Positions 17,347 through 25,826 of a DNA stretch of 64,000 nt are shown here, in pieces (within the stretch, counting starts at the first letter, position 1; every line of letters starts with the position of its first letter). The position numbers and the translations under genes are program-made. The DNA is from Leifsonia shinshuensis. Lineage in GTDB: Bacteria; Actinomycetota; Actinomycetes; Actinomycetales; Microbacteriaceae. Location: NCBI RefSeq assembly GCF_022606355.1, contig NZ_JAHHZQ010000001.1, forward strand, positions 1,240,001-1,304,000. The letters are read 5' to 3'. Under the pieces are notes generated by a model, which saw only the letters and a program-made list of their open reading frames with translations, was not told the origin of the DNA and searched no databases.

Positions 17347-18294
17347 CTAGATGGCGTCAGTCGTGTCGGCGGGCATCTCGTCGAGGATCTCCCGCGGCTC
17401 GTCGGCGAGGCCGTCGGCGAACTCGCGCAGCCACGGCCGCAGTTCCGGGCCGAGGTCTTCGCGGTCGACCGCCAGCTGCACGATCGCCTTGATGTAGTCG
17501 AGGCGGTCGCCGGTGTCGTAGCGGCGGCCTCGGAAGACGACACCGTACACGCCGCCCGTCCAGTCCGGGGCTTCCGCCATCGACTGGAGCGCGTCGGTGA
17601 GCTGGATCTCGCCTCCCCGGCCCGGCTCGGTGCGCTCGAGCACGTCGAACACCTCGGGACGCAGCACGTACCGGCCGATGACGGCGTAGTTGGACGGCGC
17701 GTGCTCGGCGTCGGGCTTCTCGACGAGGCCCGTGATGCGTACAACATCGTCGTCGCCGGTCTCTTCGATGGCGGCGGCGCCGTACAGGTGGATGGCCTCG
17801 CTGGGGACCTCCATCAGTGCGACCACCGTGGCGTTGTACTTCTGCTGCACCTCGAGCATGTGCTGGAGCAGGTCGTCGCGGGAGTCGATGATGTCGTCGC
17901 CCAGGAGGACGGCGAACGGTTCGCGGCCGACGTGCATCTTGGCCCGCAGCACCGCGTGGCCGAGCCCCTTGGGGTCGCCCTGGCGCACATAGTGCAGATC
18001 GGCGAGAGACGTGGAGTAGTTGACCTTCTCGAGACGGTCGGTGTCGCCCTTCTTCTCGAGCGTGTCCTCGAGTTCGGCGTTGCGGTCGAAGTGGTTCTCG
18101 AGCGCGTTCTTGTTGCGCCCCGTGATCATCAGGACGTCGTTGAGGCCCGCGCTCACCGCCTCTTCGACTACGTACTGGATGGCCGGCTTGTCGACGACCG
18201 GCAGCATCTCCTTCGGCATGGCCTTGGTGGCCGGGAGGAACCGGGTGCCGAGGCCTGCTGCCGGGATCACTGCTTTCGTCACATTGGTAGCCAT
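17347..18294 (-). CDS. galU: UTP-glucose-1-phosphate uridylyltransferase
   Basis: A 315-residue nucleotidyltransferase. The N-terminus carries the glycine-rich UTP loop AVIPAAGLGTRFLPATKAMPKEMLPVVDKPAIQY, with the conserved lysine in MPKEM. EEAVSAGLNDVLMITGRNKNALENHFD and LGDDIID (metal-binding aspartates) follow. It makes UDP-glucose from UTP and glucose-1-phosphate for cell-wall glycopolymers, trehalose and exopolysaccharides. Length and motifs are complete. It is divergent, 58 bases apart, from the 5-formyl-THF cyclo-ligase gene, a common actinobacterial neighbourhood. Confidence 0.96.
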   Translation of the reverse strand: MATNVTKAVIPAAGLGTRFLPATKAMPKEMLPVVDKPAIQYVVEEAVSAGLNDVLMITGRNKNALENHFDRNAELEDTLEKKGDTDRLEKVNYSTSLADLHYVRQGDPKGLGHAVLRAKMHVGREPFAVLLGDDIIDSRDDLLQHMLEVQQKYNATVVALMEVPSEAIHLYGAAAIEETGDDDVVRITGLVEKPDAEHAPSNYAVIGRYVLRPEVFDVLERTEPGRGGEIQLTDALQSMAEAPDWTGGVYGVVFRGRRYDTGDRLDYIKAIVQLAVDREDLGPELRPWLREFADGLADEPREILDEMPADTTDAI

Positions 18295-18352
18295 GCCGCT
18301 ACAGTATCCGCATTTGCCCGGCCCTCCAGGCTGGATCTTCTAGGATTGACCC

Positions 18353-18937
18353 ATGGACACGGACACTGCCGCCCATCGCAAGCGCGCACTGCGCGCCGAG
18401 CTCCGCGAGCGGCGGCAGAACCTCACGAGCACGGAACGGCAGGCCGCGACCGTTGGAATCACCCGCAACTTGATCGACCTCGCGACGGACCTCTCCGCGC
18501 GCTCCGTCGCCTGCTATCTCTCCACCACGATCGAGCCCGACACACGTCCGTTCGTCGGCTGGGCGGTCGGCCACGACATCCGCGTGCTGCTCCCGGTCTC
18601 GCGCGAGGACGGGCTCCTCGACTGGACCACGGGCGACGGCGAGACCGAGGTCGAAGGGCTCTTCGGCATGCCGGAGGCCGTCGGCGAACTGCTCGGTCCG
18701 ATCGCCATCAACGACGTCGACCTCATCCTGGTGCCCGCCGCGGCCGTCGACGCCGGCGGCATGCGCATGGGCTGGGGACGCGGCTATTTCGACAAGACGC
18801 TCGGGAGCATGGAAAAATGTCCCCCGGTGTACGCCGTCGTCTTCGACGGCGAGCTGGTGAGCGAAGTCCCCCGGGAACGACACGACCAGCCCGTCGACGG
18901 CGCGGTCACGCCCACCCGCATCGTCGAATTCTCCTGA
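18353..18937 (+). CDS. 5-formyltetrahydrofolate cyclo-ligase
   Basis: A 194-residue enzyme. The N-terminal KRALRAELRERR carries the lysine/arginine pair that binds ATP and formyl-folate. The C-terminal motif MRMGWGRGYFDKTL is the family signature (GxGxGYYD type). It converts 5-formyl-THF (folinic acid) with ATP to 5,10-methenyl-THF, returning a stored or inhibitory folate to one-carbon metabolism in the cytoplasm. It starts a plus-strand run with the FmdB-type gene (37 bases on) and mscL. Confidence 0.94.
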   Translation: MDTDTAAHRKRALRAELRERRQNLTSTERQAATVGITRNLIDLATDLSARSVACYLSTTIEPDTRPFVGWAVGHDIRVLLPVSREDGLLDWTTGDGETEVEGLFGMPEAVGELLGPIAINDVDLILVPAAAVDAGGMRMGWGRGYFDKTLGSMEKCPPVYAVVFDGELVSEVPRERHDQPVDGAVTPTRIVEFS

Positions 18938-18974
18938 ACGGCGCCGCGGACCACCCCGAACGACACGGAAGACC

Positions 18975-19325
18975 ATGCCCACCTACTCCTACTCGTGCCG
19001 CGACTGCGGCCACGCCTTCGACATCCACCAGGCCTTCACCGACGACGCACTGACGGTCTGCCCGAACTGCGGCGGAACACTGCGCAAGGTGTTCGGCACC
19101 GTCGGCGTGACGTTCAACGGCTCCGGGTTCTACCGCACCGACTCGCGCGGTGGTACGAAGACAGGGGGAGGCTCGTCGTCGGGGCCGAGCTCGGCGTCGC
19201 CCGCCTCGGGGTCGCCGACCTCGGGGTCGTCGTCGTCCGGGTCGTCTTCCTCGGGGTCGTCTTCGTCGTCCGGGTCGTCGTCCTCTTCTTCTACTTCTTC
19301 CTCCTCCTCGGGCTCCGCAGCCTGA
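18975..19325 (+). CDS. FmdB-family zinc-ribbon protein with a Ser/Gly tail
   Basis: A 116-residue protein. Residues 1-50 are the FmdB/CxxC zinc ribbon: MPTYSYSCRDCGHAFD, then CPNCGG, giving the two CxxC zinc knuckles (C9, C12, C34, C37 approximately). Residues about 60-116 are almost pure serine with scattered glycine, coded by TCG/TCC/TCT runs. The tail is longer and simpler than in most family members. The family is widespread and its role is unproven; some members regulate amide/formamide metabolism genes. The DNA of the tail has many near-repeats, so its length may vary between strains. Next gene: mscL. Confidence 0.9.
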   Translation: MPTYSYSCRDCGHAFDIHQAFTDDALTVCPNCGGTLRKVFGTVGVTFNGSGFYRTDSRGGTKTGGGSSSGPSSASPASGSPTSGSSSSGSSSSGSSSSSGSSSSSSTSSSSSGSAA

Positions 19326-19368
19326 CACCAGCACCACCAGCCCCAGTCACCTGGCGAAAGGACCGGTC

Positions 19369-19812
19369 ATGCTCAAAGGCTTCAGGGAGTTCATCCTCCG
19401 CGGGAACGTGATCGACCTGGCGGTCGCCGTGGTCATCGGTGCCGCGTTCACGGCGGTCGTCACGTCGATCGTGACGAATATCTTCAACCCGCTGATCAGC
19501 CTCTTCTTCAAGGCGAAATCGCTGGACGACGCTCTCGTGTTCACCGTCGGCGACTCGGTGTTCAAGTTCGGGGCGGTGATCGGTGCGATCATCACGTTCC
19601 TCGTGGTCGCGGCCGTCGTCTACTTCGTCTTCGTCTACCCGCTCAACAAAGTGAAGGAGCGAGCAGAGCGCCTCCGCGAGAAGGGCGTCGTCGAACCCGA
19701 CGCCCCGATCACCGAGCTCGACCTGCTCACCGAGATCCGCGATCTCCTGCAGGCCCAGCAGGCACCGCCCTCGGTCCCGGGCGCCGGCAGGCACGCCGAC
19801 CCGCTGCCGTAG
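19369..19812 (+). CDS. mscL: Large-conductance mechanosensitive channel
   Basis: A 147-residue membrane protein. The N-terminus MLKGFREFILRGNVIDLAVAVVIGAAFTAVVTSIV is the MscL signature, with the amphipathic N-helix and first transmembrane helix. The second helix is about residues 65-90 and the C-terminal charged helix bundle begins KVKERAERLREKG. It opens under membrane tension to release solutes on osmotic downshock. GAAAGGAC precedes the ATG at 19369; the much longer open frame upstream is only the opposite reading of the fmdB tail. Confidence 0.96.
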   Translation: MLKGFREFILRGNVIDLAVAVVIGAAFTAVVTSIVTNIFNPLISLFFKAKSLDDALVFTVGDSVFKFGAVIGAIITFLVVAAVVYFVFVYPLNKVKERAERLREKGVVEPDAPITELDLLTEIRDLLQAQQAPPSVPGAGRHADPLP

Positions 19813-19830
19813 CGGGGAGGTCGGAGCGCA

Positions 19831-20193
19831 CTACAGCGAGAGGTGAAACCTGAGCGCGTCGTCGACCTGGTGCAGGATCCACCCCGGCGTCACGCCCAGG
19901 GCTCGGGTGATGCGGGGGAACCCGATGGCGCGCACCTGCTCGGCCTGGACCTTCGATGGGGTCCGCAGCCCCATCTGTGCAAGGTCGTCCGGATCACCGA
20001 CCTCCACCTGAAAGTCCACGTGGACATTCGAGACGTTCGAGGTCACGGGAACGCAGGTGATGACACCACGCGAACGCTTCGTGACCGCCGCGTTCACACC
20101 TGCAGAGCTGACGATGATGCACGGGCGCAGCTTGCCTGCCTCACCGTCGACGACTGGATCCAGCAAGACCTCGACGACATCACCACGCCTCAC
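19831..20193 (-). CDS. MazF/PemK-type endoribonuclease toxin
   Basis: A 120-residue toxin. It has the N-terminal RRGDVVEVLLDPV beta strands, the family motif KLRPCIIVSS, CVPVTSN, and the later SKVQAEQVRAIGF in place of the usual K-A-x-x-Q-[IV]. MazF family members cleave single-stranded mRNA at short sequences and arrest growth. The GTG at 20193 overlaps the antitoxin stop as GTGA, so the pair is co-translated. The start is fixed by that overlap, and a longer frame extending to 20700 is spurious. The stop faces mscL with only 18 bases between. Confidence 0.9.
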   Translation of the reverse strand: MRRGDVVEVLLDPVVDGEAGKLRPCIIVSSAGVNAAVTKRSRGVITCVPVTSNVSNVHVDFQVEVGDPDDLAQMGLRTPSKVQAEQVRAIGFPRITRALGVTPGWILHQVDDALRFHLSL

Positions 20194-20414
20194 TCGGACA
20201 GCCCATCGCTCGCGGTGCTGTCCCAGAGCGCCTCCTCGCCCGAGTTCTCCCACTCGTCGAACGCCTGTGCGTATGCGTCCTCGGCATCGAGCTCGCGCTG
20301 AACGCGGAGAAGTCGGTGGATGGCCGCGGACCGGTTGCCTCGCATATCGGCCGCGATTTTGTCCAGGTAGACGAGATCGTCGTCGGAGAGACTCACACTC
20401 AGCTTCACGGTCAT
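20190..20414 (-). CDS. Ribbon-helix-helix antitoxin
   Basis: A 74-residue protein. The N-terminus TVKLSVSLSDDDLVYLDKI followed by MRGNRSAAIHRLLR has the beta strand-helix-helix layout of RHH (CopG/MetJ-type) DNA-binding proteins. The acidic C-terminus (DAEDAYAQAFDEWENSGEEALWD) is the usual toxin-wrapping tail. It pairs with the MazF-like toxin downstream, with a GTGA overlap. It should bind its own promoter just upstream of 20414 and neutralise the toxin by blocking the RNA site. Confidence 0.9.
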   Translation of the reverse strand: MTVKLSVSLSDDDLVYLDKIAADMRGNRSAAIHRLLRVQRELDAEDAYAQAFDEWENSGEEALWDSTASDGLSE

Positions 20415-20456
20415 ACTCCGATGCTACCAGAGTGCTACTTTTCCCGCCTCGAGCCG

Positions 20457-20630
20457 TCACCAGTGCGGCGGCACATCCCGTCGCAGCTGCTCGTCGTTCG
20501 ACGACCACGCCCCCTCTTCGCGGTCGCGTTCCGGCAGGCGCGGGGTCGGGTCGGCGCCGGGTACTCCCTCGCGCCGCACGCGGCGCGGCCTGCGCGCGGG
20601 CCGCTCGTCGTCCTGTCGCTGCTGGCTCAC
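20457..20630 (-). CDS. Small protein with C-terminal SNDEQLRRDVPPHW
   Basis: A 57-codon frame from GTG 20630 to TGA. The N-terminal half is Arg/Glu/Pro-rich and disordered (QDDERPARRPRRVRREG). The last 14 residues read SNDEQLRRDVPPHW, a pattern I recognise from short actinobacterial hypothetical proteins that end in N-D-E-x-L-x-x-D-x-PPHW. An in-frame TAG lies 9 bases before the GTG, so this start is forced. The ribosome site GGAAGG is too close to be ideal. The function is unknown. It sits between the helicase-like gene and the antitoxin gene, all on the minus strand. Confidence 0.6.
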   Translation of the reverse strand: MSQQRQDDERPARRPRRVRREGVPGADPTPRLPERDREEGAWSSNDEQLRRDVPPHW

Positions 20631-20649
20631 CCTTCCAGGCTAGGCGCAG

Positions 20650-20706
20650 ATTCGGCGCAAATGTGCCGTAAGTCGGCTCCAGAGAGCACATTCGGCGCAA
20701 ATGTGC
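20650..20706. repeat. 17-bp direct repeat, 40 bp apart, with a local inverted repeat
   Basis: ATTCGGCGCAAATGTGC occurs at 20650-20666 and 20690-20706. The second copy is also flanked to give GCACAT...ATGTGC (20685-20705). This could form a weak hairpin just after the helicase stop. Confidence 0.7.
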
Positions 20707-20712
20707 GGGCGC

Positions 20713-23700
20713 TCACAGCTCCGGAAGCGTGATCGGCGCCGTCTCGGTGTCGGCCTCCGAGATGCCGATGAGGCGCGCGATCCGTCCGGCCACCGCATCC
20801 GGGTCGGCGAACAGCTCGAAGCTGTGCACGCGGAGGTAGTGCCAGCCGAGGCGGCGCAGCACGTCGGGTCGGAGCCGGAGCGACTCGCGGAGGCTGCCCT
20901 TGTTCACGTCCTCGTCGGTCTCGACGACCACCGCGCGGCCCTCGTTCGACGCGACCAGGGTGAGCTTGCCGCGGTAGCCGACCTGCACGTCCAGGCCCCG
21001 GCGGGCGAGACGCTTGGCGAGGTCGAGGATCATCGGGTCCGCGTCGGGGCTGAGGTACTCGGGCACGGCGGCCTGCAGCTGGTCGGCCTCGCCCAGCACC
21101 TGGGCGAGCGCGGCGATCCCGTGCCTCATGCGCGATTCGTCGATGTCGTCAGGCCGGAAGCACGAGACGATGTCCATCCCGCGGCGGGCGCGCGTCATTC
21201 CGACGGCGAGGAGGCGGTCGCCTCCCGGCTCGGCCAGCGCTCCGAAGTTCGACAGCAGCCGGCCGTGCGGAGTGCGGCCGTAGCCGATCGAGAAGACGGC
21301 TCGGTCGCGGCTCTGGCCGACCGACTGCTCCAGGGTCACGACGGTGAACGGCTCCGGGCGGTCGCCCAGGATGAAGTCGGCGAGCTCGGTGCGCTTCGCG
21401 AACGCCGCCAGGACGGCCTGGTTCACGCGCACCGCATGGCGCTCGCTGGCGGTGATCACCATCAGCGACTCGCGCGGCCGCTCGGTGGCGTGGCGCAGGA
21501 CGAGCTCGACCACCTTCGCCACCTCGGCGTCGGTGCTCTCCACGGCCCCGGTGTCGCTGTCGGGCATGCCCTGACCGCCGGTCACGTAGTGGAGCGCGAG
21601 GCTGCCGTGCCCGAGGTAGGTTCCGGCCCACGGCAGGGAGTCGATGTTGCCGCCGTAGAAGCGCCGGTTGACGAGTTCGGCGAGGTCTTCTCCGCCCGCG
21701 CGGTAGCTGCGCGCCAGCGTGTAGACCGGGAGGAGCTCGGACAGGCGGGCGAGCGCGGAGTCGGCGTGGAGCGCGTCCACGTCCGCGGCCTCCACCGTCG
21801 TCCCGTACTCGTGCACTCCGGTGTCGAAGCGCGAAGGCGTCTGCGTGACCGGGTCGCCGAAGGCCACCACCTGGCGCGCGCGCCGCAGCACAGGGACGTT
21901 CTCGGCGAGGCTGGAGGCGCCGGCGTCGATCAGCACGACCGCGTCGAACGCGACGTCCGCGTCGATCGACGGGACCTCGTAGGGCGAGACCAGCCAGACC
22001 GGGGCCAGCGGGCGCGCCAGGTGCGGCGCAGCCGCGTTCAGCGAGGCAGCCGTCGGCGTGGTCGTCGTCAGCAGCTTCTTGAGCGCCTTCGCCTCGTCGG
22101 GCCAGTCGACGATGCCGATCTTCCAGGTCTCGGCGAGCATCCACGCGAGCTGCTTGCCGGTCGCGGAGGCGTGGGCTTCGTCCACGAGCCGGAAGTCGGC
22201 CTCCAGGCGGTCGAGCACGCTCGTGTTCGCGCTCAGCAGCGCACGGTCTCCGGCGAGCAGGGCCTCCAGCACGGACTGCCACCAGGCGAGCTCGAGCTCG
22301 GCGCTGACCTGGGTCTCCGGCACGTGGCGAACGGACAGGTCGGACAGCAGCGGATCGAGCCCGCACTCCCGCAGCTGCCCGAGCAGGGCTGTGCGCTCCT
22401 GGAGGTTGGCGAGAACCTCCGACTCGGCGGCGAGACCGGCGACCTGGCGGGTCAGCTCCTCGATGGGCAGCGCGGCGAGCGACTGCGGCGTTCCGGTGCG
22501 GCGCAGCGGGATGTCGAGACGGGCGAGGTCCTCCGCGACGCGCTGGTACGCCACCTGCACGTCGGCGATGCCGACCGGCACCTCCGGCACGACACCTGCG
22601 ACGGCGAAGCGGTTCCAGAGGATGCGCTGCTGCTGGATGCGGCGCAGGCTCTCGTTGAGGTCGGTCACGTGCACACCCGGGCGCACGTACTCCAGGGCGA
22701 GCTTGCGCAGCCGGCGGCGGTTCGTGCCCGACATCGTCGGCGACTCGCGGCGCGACGAGGTGGCTGCGATGAGCTCGGAGATCGAACGGTCGAAGACGGC
22801 GGGCGTGAAGCGGTCGAGCGTCTCCCGGACGTCGAGCAGCAGGCGCAGGTAGACACCGAGCTCGGCGATGGACTCGAAGGGCCGCATCCTGGTCTGGCCG
22901 ATGAGTGCGCGTGCCCGCTCGATGAGTCGCGGCAGCTCTGCCCGGCTGAGCTTCTTGGCGAGGTCGTGGGCGGCCTTGCCCTCCTCGGTCGTCGCGAACG
23001 ATGCGCCGTACCAGGGCGAGTCGCTCGGGCCGTAGCGGAACTCGCCCAGGCGGGCGGCCCGGATCAGGGCGTCGGCCGCGGCGTCCCGACCGGACGCGAG
23101 CGCCTCGATGGAGGCCCGGCTGAGGCGTGCGGTGGTCGCCGGCGGAGTCGGCAGCAAAGCGAGCCGGGAGAGCTCGCGCAGCGCGTCGAGCACGGAGACG
23201 TGCAGCACCGGGTCGCGGCGCGCGAGTGCCGCGCGATAGTCGAGAAGCACCTTGCGGAGCCGCACCAGCGCGTCGTCGACGTCGGTGACGCGAGGCTGCT
23301 CCGCCTTCTCGTTGCGCCCGATCGACTGGATCAGGTCGCGGCGCAGGCTGCGCGGCGTGACTGCGACGCCGGGCAGCCCGACCTTCGCGAAGCGCTGGGC
23401 GATGTCGTCGAGGCTCGAGCGCCGCGGCCCGACCACGAGCACGCGCTTGTGCTGCGCGACCAGTGCGCCGACGGCGTTGACGACCGTCTGCGTGCCACCG
23501 GTGCCCGGGAGGGTCTTCACGACGATCGAGTTGCCGGCAGAGATCTGCGCGACGACGTTCTCCTGCTCCTCGTCGGCATCGAGCAGCAGGGAGTCGGTGG
23601 CCGGCGGGCGCTCGTCCTGACGGATCGGGTCGGCCGGGCTGAAGGCGCTCTCGATCGTGGTGCGCGCCGTCGGGTTGCCCGCGAGCGCGTCGAGCAGCGG

Positions 23701-24435
23701 CGTGTCGAGGTCTTCCGCCTCCGCACGCAAGGCCGGTGCGACGTCGACGAACGACGAGACCACCAGGCGCGGCTGCACGTTGAACCACGGCAGGTGGGAG
23801 GTGAGCCCGCGCAGCCGGTCGATCACGGGCTGCGGCTTGAACGCGCCATTGTCGAGCGCGAGCGCCACGAACGCGTCCGCGTCGAGGGTGATCTGGAACT
23901 GCTCGGACAGCGCGCGGGCCAGCTCGGGGTTCAGGAACGGCTGACCCTTGAGCTTCACCTCGAAGTCACGGCCGTAGCGCCGGATCGCCAGAGGACGCAG
24001 CAGGATCGGCGCCAGGAACTCGTCGGAGCCGTGACGCCACTGCGCCAACCCGATCGCCAGGTGGACGGACTCGATGCCGCGCACGGAACGCAGCTCGATG
24101 CCCTTGGCTGTGATGGCGTTCGCCGCCGCGCGGGCGGTACGCAGCGCGAGCTCGTCGCGGATGAGGCTGGAGAGCAGCGTGCTCTGCCCGGTGATGAACT
24201 GCGGGAGGCCGCCGGGGTGCGTGGTGCTGAGCTCGATGCGCGTGCGCGGGCTGTCCTCGAAGTGCAGCAGGGGCGATTGGCCGCCGATCGCCGCGATCTC
24301 CTCACGCCAGCGCGCCCACACGTGGTCGGCGATGTTGCCGGCGACGACGCCGGGTTCGCCGAGGCTCAGGGTGTGCGGAGAGGTCGTGTTGGACGCCGGG
24401 CGCAGCGCGTCGCCCTCTGGCACGTCGGACGTCAT
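20713..24435 (-). CDS. SF1-helicase-like protein (DUF4011-like) with C-terminal nuclease domain
   Basis: A 1240-residue protein. It starts at the ATG 24435 (GAGG 8 bases upstream); a GTG 36 bases earlier is the alternative. Residues about 20-290 resemble the DUF4011 domain. The P-loop position (about residue 308) reads LPGTGGTQ: the invariant lysine of GxxxxGK[ST] is replaced by glycine. The Walker B equivalent is VVLIDAGASS, again without the normal DE. Later motifs persist: VVAFGDPVTQTP (motif III), LEQSVGQSRDRAVF (V) and LAVGMTRARRG (VI). Residues about 1130-1240 look like the Vsr/MTES_1575-type restriction-endonuclease fold (VVVETDED, then LRRLGWHYLRVHS). It may be a nucleic-acid-binding or defence protein, no longer a conventional helicase. 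Confidence 0.85.
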   Translation of the reverse strand: MTSDVPEGDALRPASNTTSPHTLSLGEPGVVAGNIADHVWARWREEIAAIGGQSPLLHFEDSPRTRIELSTTHPGGLPQFITGQSTLLSSLIRDELALRTARAAANAITAKGIELRSVRGIESVHLAIGLAQWRHGSDEFLAPILLRPLAIRRYGRDFEVKLKGQPFLNPELARALSEQFQITLDADAFVALALDNGAFKPQPVIDRLRGLTSHLPWFNVQPRLVVSSFVDVAPALRAEAEDLDTPLLDALAGNPTARTTIESAFSPADPIRQDERPPATDSLLLDADEEQENVVAQISAGNSIVVKTLPGTGGTQTVVNAVGALVAQHKRVLVVGPRRSSLDDIAQRFAKVGLPGVAVTPRSLRRDLIQSIGRNEKAEQPRVTDVDDALVRLRKVLLDYRAALARRDPVLHVSVLDALRELSRLALLPTPPATTARLSRASIEALASGRDAAADALIRAARLGEFRYGPSDSPWYGASFATTEEGKAAHDLAKKLSRAELPRLIERARALIGQTRMRPFESIAELGVYLRLLLDVRETLDRFTPAVFDRSISELIAATSSRRESPTMSGTNRRRLRKLALEYVRPGVHVTDLNESLRRIQQQRILWNRFAVAGVVPEVPVGIADVQVAYQRVAEDLARLDIPLRRTGTPQSLAALPIEELTRQVAGLAAESEVLANLQERTALLGQLRECGLDPLLSDLSVRHVPETQVSAELELAWWQSVLEALLAGDRALLSANTSVLDRLEADFRLVDEAHASATGKQLAWMLAETWKIGIVDWPDEAKALKKLLTTTTPTAASLNAAAPHLARPLAPVWLVSPYEVPSIDADVAFDAVVLIDAGASSLAENVPVLRRARQVVAFGDPVTQTPSRFDTGVHEYGTTVEAADVDALHADSALARLSELLPVYTLARSYRAGGEDLAELVNRRFYGGNIDSLPWAGTYLGHGSLALHYVTGGQGMPDSDTGAVESTDAEVAKVVELVLRHATERPRESLMVITASERHAVRVNQAVLAAFAKRTELADFILGDRPEPFTVVTLEQSVGQSRDRAVFSIGYGRTPHGRLLSNFGALAEPGGDRLLAVGMTRARRGMDIVSCFRPDDIDESRMRHGIAALAQVLGEADQLQAAVPEYLSPDADPMILDLAKRLARRGLDVQVGYRGKLTLVASNEGRAVVVETDEDVNKGSLRESLRLRPDVLRRLGWHYLRVHSFELFADPDAVAGRIARLIGISEADTETAPITLPEL

Positions 24436-24527
24436 CTCGTCGTCCTCGCTCTTCCTATCCAGTCGCCACACACCGACACCCTACGTGCCTCACGGCGAAA
24501 CGCCTGGCAATCTGCCCGGGTTTCGCG

Positions 24528-25826
24528 TCAACTCGCGGGTCGGCCGACGTCGGCGGCCGAATCGGTCACCCCGTCGTTCGCGCCCTCCCCGGCATCCCGT
24601 GCTCCCGCCTTCGCCGCCCCGAGGAACACCAGCGCGAGCACACCGCACAGCAGGTAGAGCGACGCCTGCGCGTCGAGGACCCGCACCGTGCCGACCGATT
24701 CGGCGATGAGACCGGCGACCAGGAGGCCGACGCCCTGCGCCGCACCGGAGAGCGTCATGACGGCGGCGATCACGCGCCCGAGCGCGGCGCGCGGTGTGAC
24801 TGTCTGGACGAGCGTGATCTCCCCCGTCGCCGTCGCCACGGCGGGGAGTCCCATCGCGATGAACAGGCCGGCGTAGACCCACACCGACGTCGTGACCGGT
24901 GCCAGGTTCCAGGTCAGCAGCGAGAGCGCCCCGAACACCAGGTAGCCACCGCCGATCAGCCAGCGCGGAGCGAACCGGCGGATCAGCACGCCGGTGAGCA
25001 GCCCACCGAGCACTCCGCCGATCGCCTGGACGCCGCGCAGGAGGCCGACCTCCGTATCGTTCGCGCCGAGGTCCTGCGTGACATACACGATGAACAGGAC
25101 CAGGAACACGCCCTGAGCGACGCTGCCCAGCACGGCGATCGCCGCGATCGTGCGCAGCTCGCGGCTGCGGACGATCGTCGCGATGCCCTCCACCCACTCG
25201 CGCAGCAGGCGCCGCTCGGCGGCGGGCGCCGACTCCGTGCCGGGCGCGGGGGCGACCGCCGGCAGCGGGCGGGTGAAGGCGACGAGCAGGGCCGTCACGC
25301 CGAAGCTCACCGCGTCTACGATCACCACCCCGGGCAGCCCGCCCACCGCGAACGCGAGACCGCCGAGCGGTGAGCCGACGAGCCGTGCGAGGTTGTCGGC
25401 GATGGCCAGCAGGGCATTGCCCCGACCGAGCTCGTCCGGCTTCAGGAGGCGCGGCACCATCGACTGCCTGGCCGGGTTGATCATGGCGCCGAGGCAAGCC
25501 TGCACGGCCGCCACCGCGTAGACGACGCCCATGCGGTCGGGGCTGGCCGCCAGCAGCGGGAGGAGCGCGACGCCCTGGATCAGCGCGACGACGATCATCG
25601 TGCGCCGCGGGTCCCAGCGGTCGACGAGCACGCCGAGGAACGTGCCGGCGAGCAGCATCGGGATGAGCTCGGCCAGGAACACGGCGGAGGCGCCCAGCGC
25701 CGAGCCCGTCGCCGAGAAGGCGAACAGCGGGAGGGCGATCATCAGCAGCCAGTCACCGGTGTCGGAGACCAGGCCGGCCGTCCAGACGAGCGCGTAGTCG
25801 CGCCGGAGGAGCGGGGAGCGGCTCAT
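24528..25826 (-). CDS. MFS transporter
   Basis: A 432-residue major-facilitator protein with 12 predicted membrane segments. It has an early LIPMLLAGTFLGVLVDRWDPRRTMIV (the family's G-x-x-x-D-R-x-x-R/K loop between helices 2 and 3) and a later LLRGVQAIGGVLGGLLTGVLIRRFAPRW repeat of that loop. This type usually exports drugs or metabolites by proton antiport. Its ATG overlaps the stop of the winged-helix regulator as ATGA (25823-25826), so the two form a regulator-exporter operon. The substrate is not predictable. Confidence 0.9.
   Translation of the reverse strand: MSRSPLLRRDYALVWTAGLVSDTGDWLLMIALPLFAFSATGSALGASAVFLAELIPMLLAGTFLGVLVDRWDPRRTMIVVALIQGVALLPLLAASPDRMGVVYAVAAVQACLGAMINPARQSMVPRLLKPDELGRGNALLAIADNLARLVGSPLGGLAFAVGGLPGVVIVDAVSFGVTALLVAFTRPLPAVAPAPGTESAPAAERRLLREWVEGIATIVRSRELRTIAAIAVLGSVAQGVFLVLFIVYVTQDLGANDTEVGLLRGVQAIGGVLGGLLTGVLIRRFAPRWLIGGGYLVFGALSLLTWNLAPVTTSVWVYAGLFIAMGLPAVATATGEITLVQTVTPRAALGRVIAAVMTLSGAAQGVGLLVAGLIAESVGTVRVLDAQASLYLLCGVLALVFLGAAKAGARDAGEGANDGVTDSAADVGRPAS

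Noticed and set aside
20701-24657. 1318-codon plus-strand open frame
   Set aside because: Shadow of the helicase-like gene; low-complexity Arg/Gly/Val/Glu translation with no motif.
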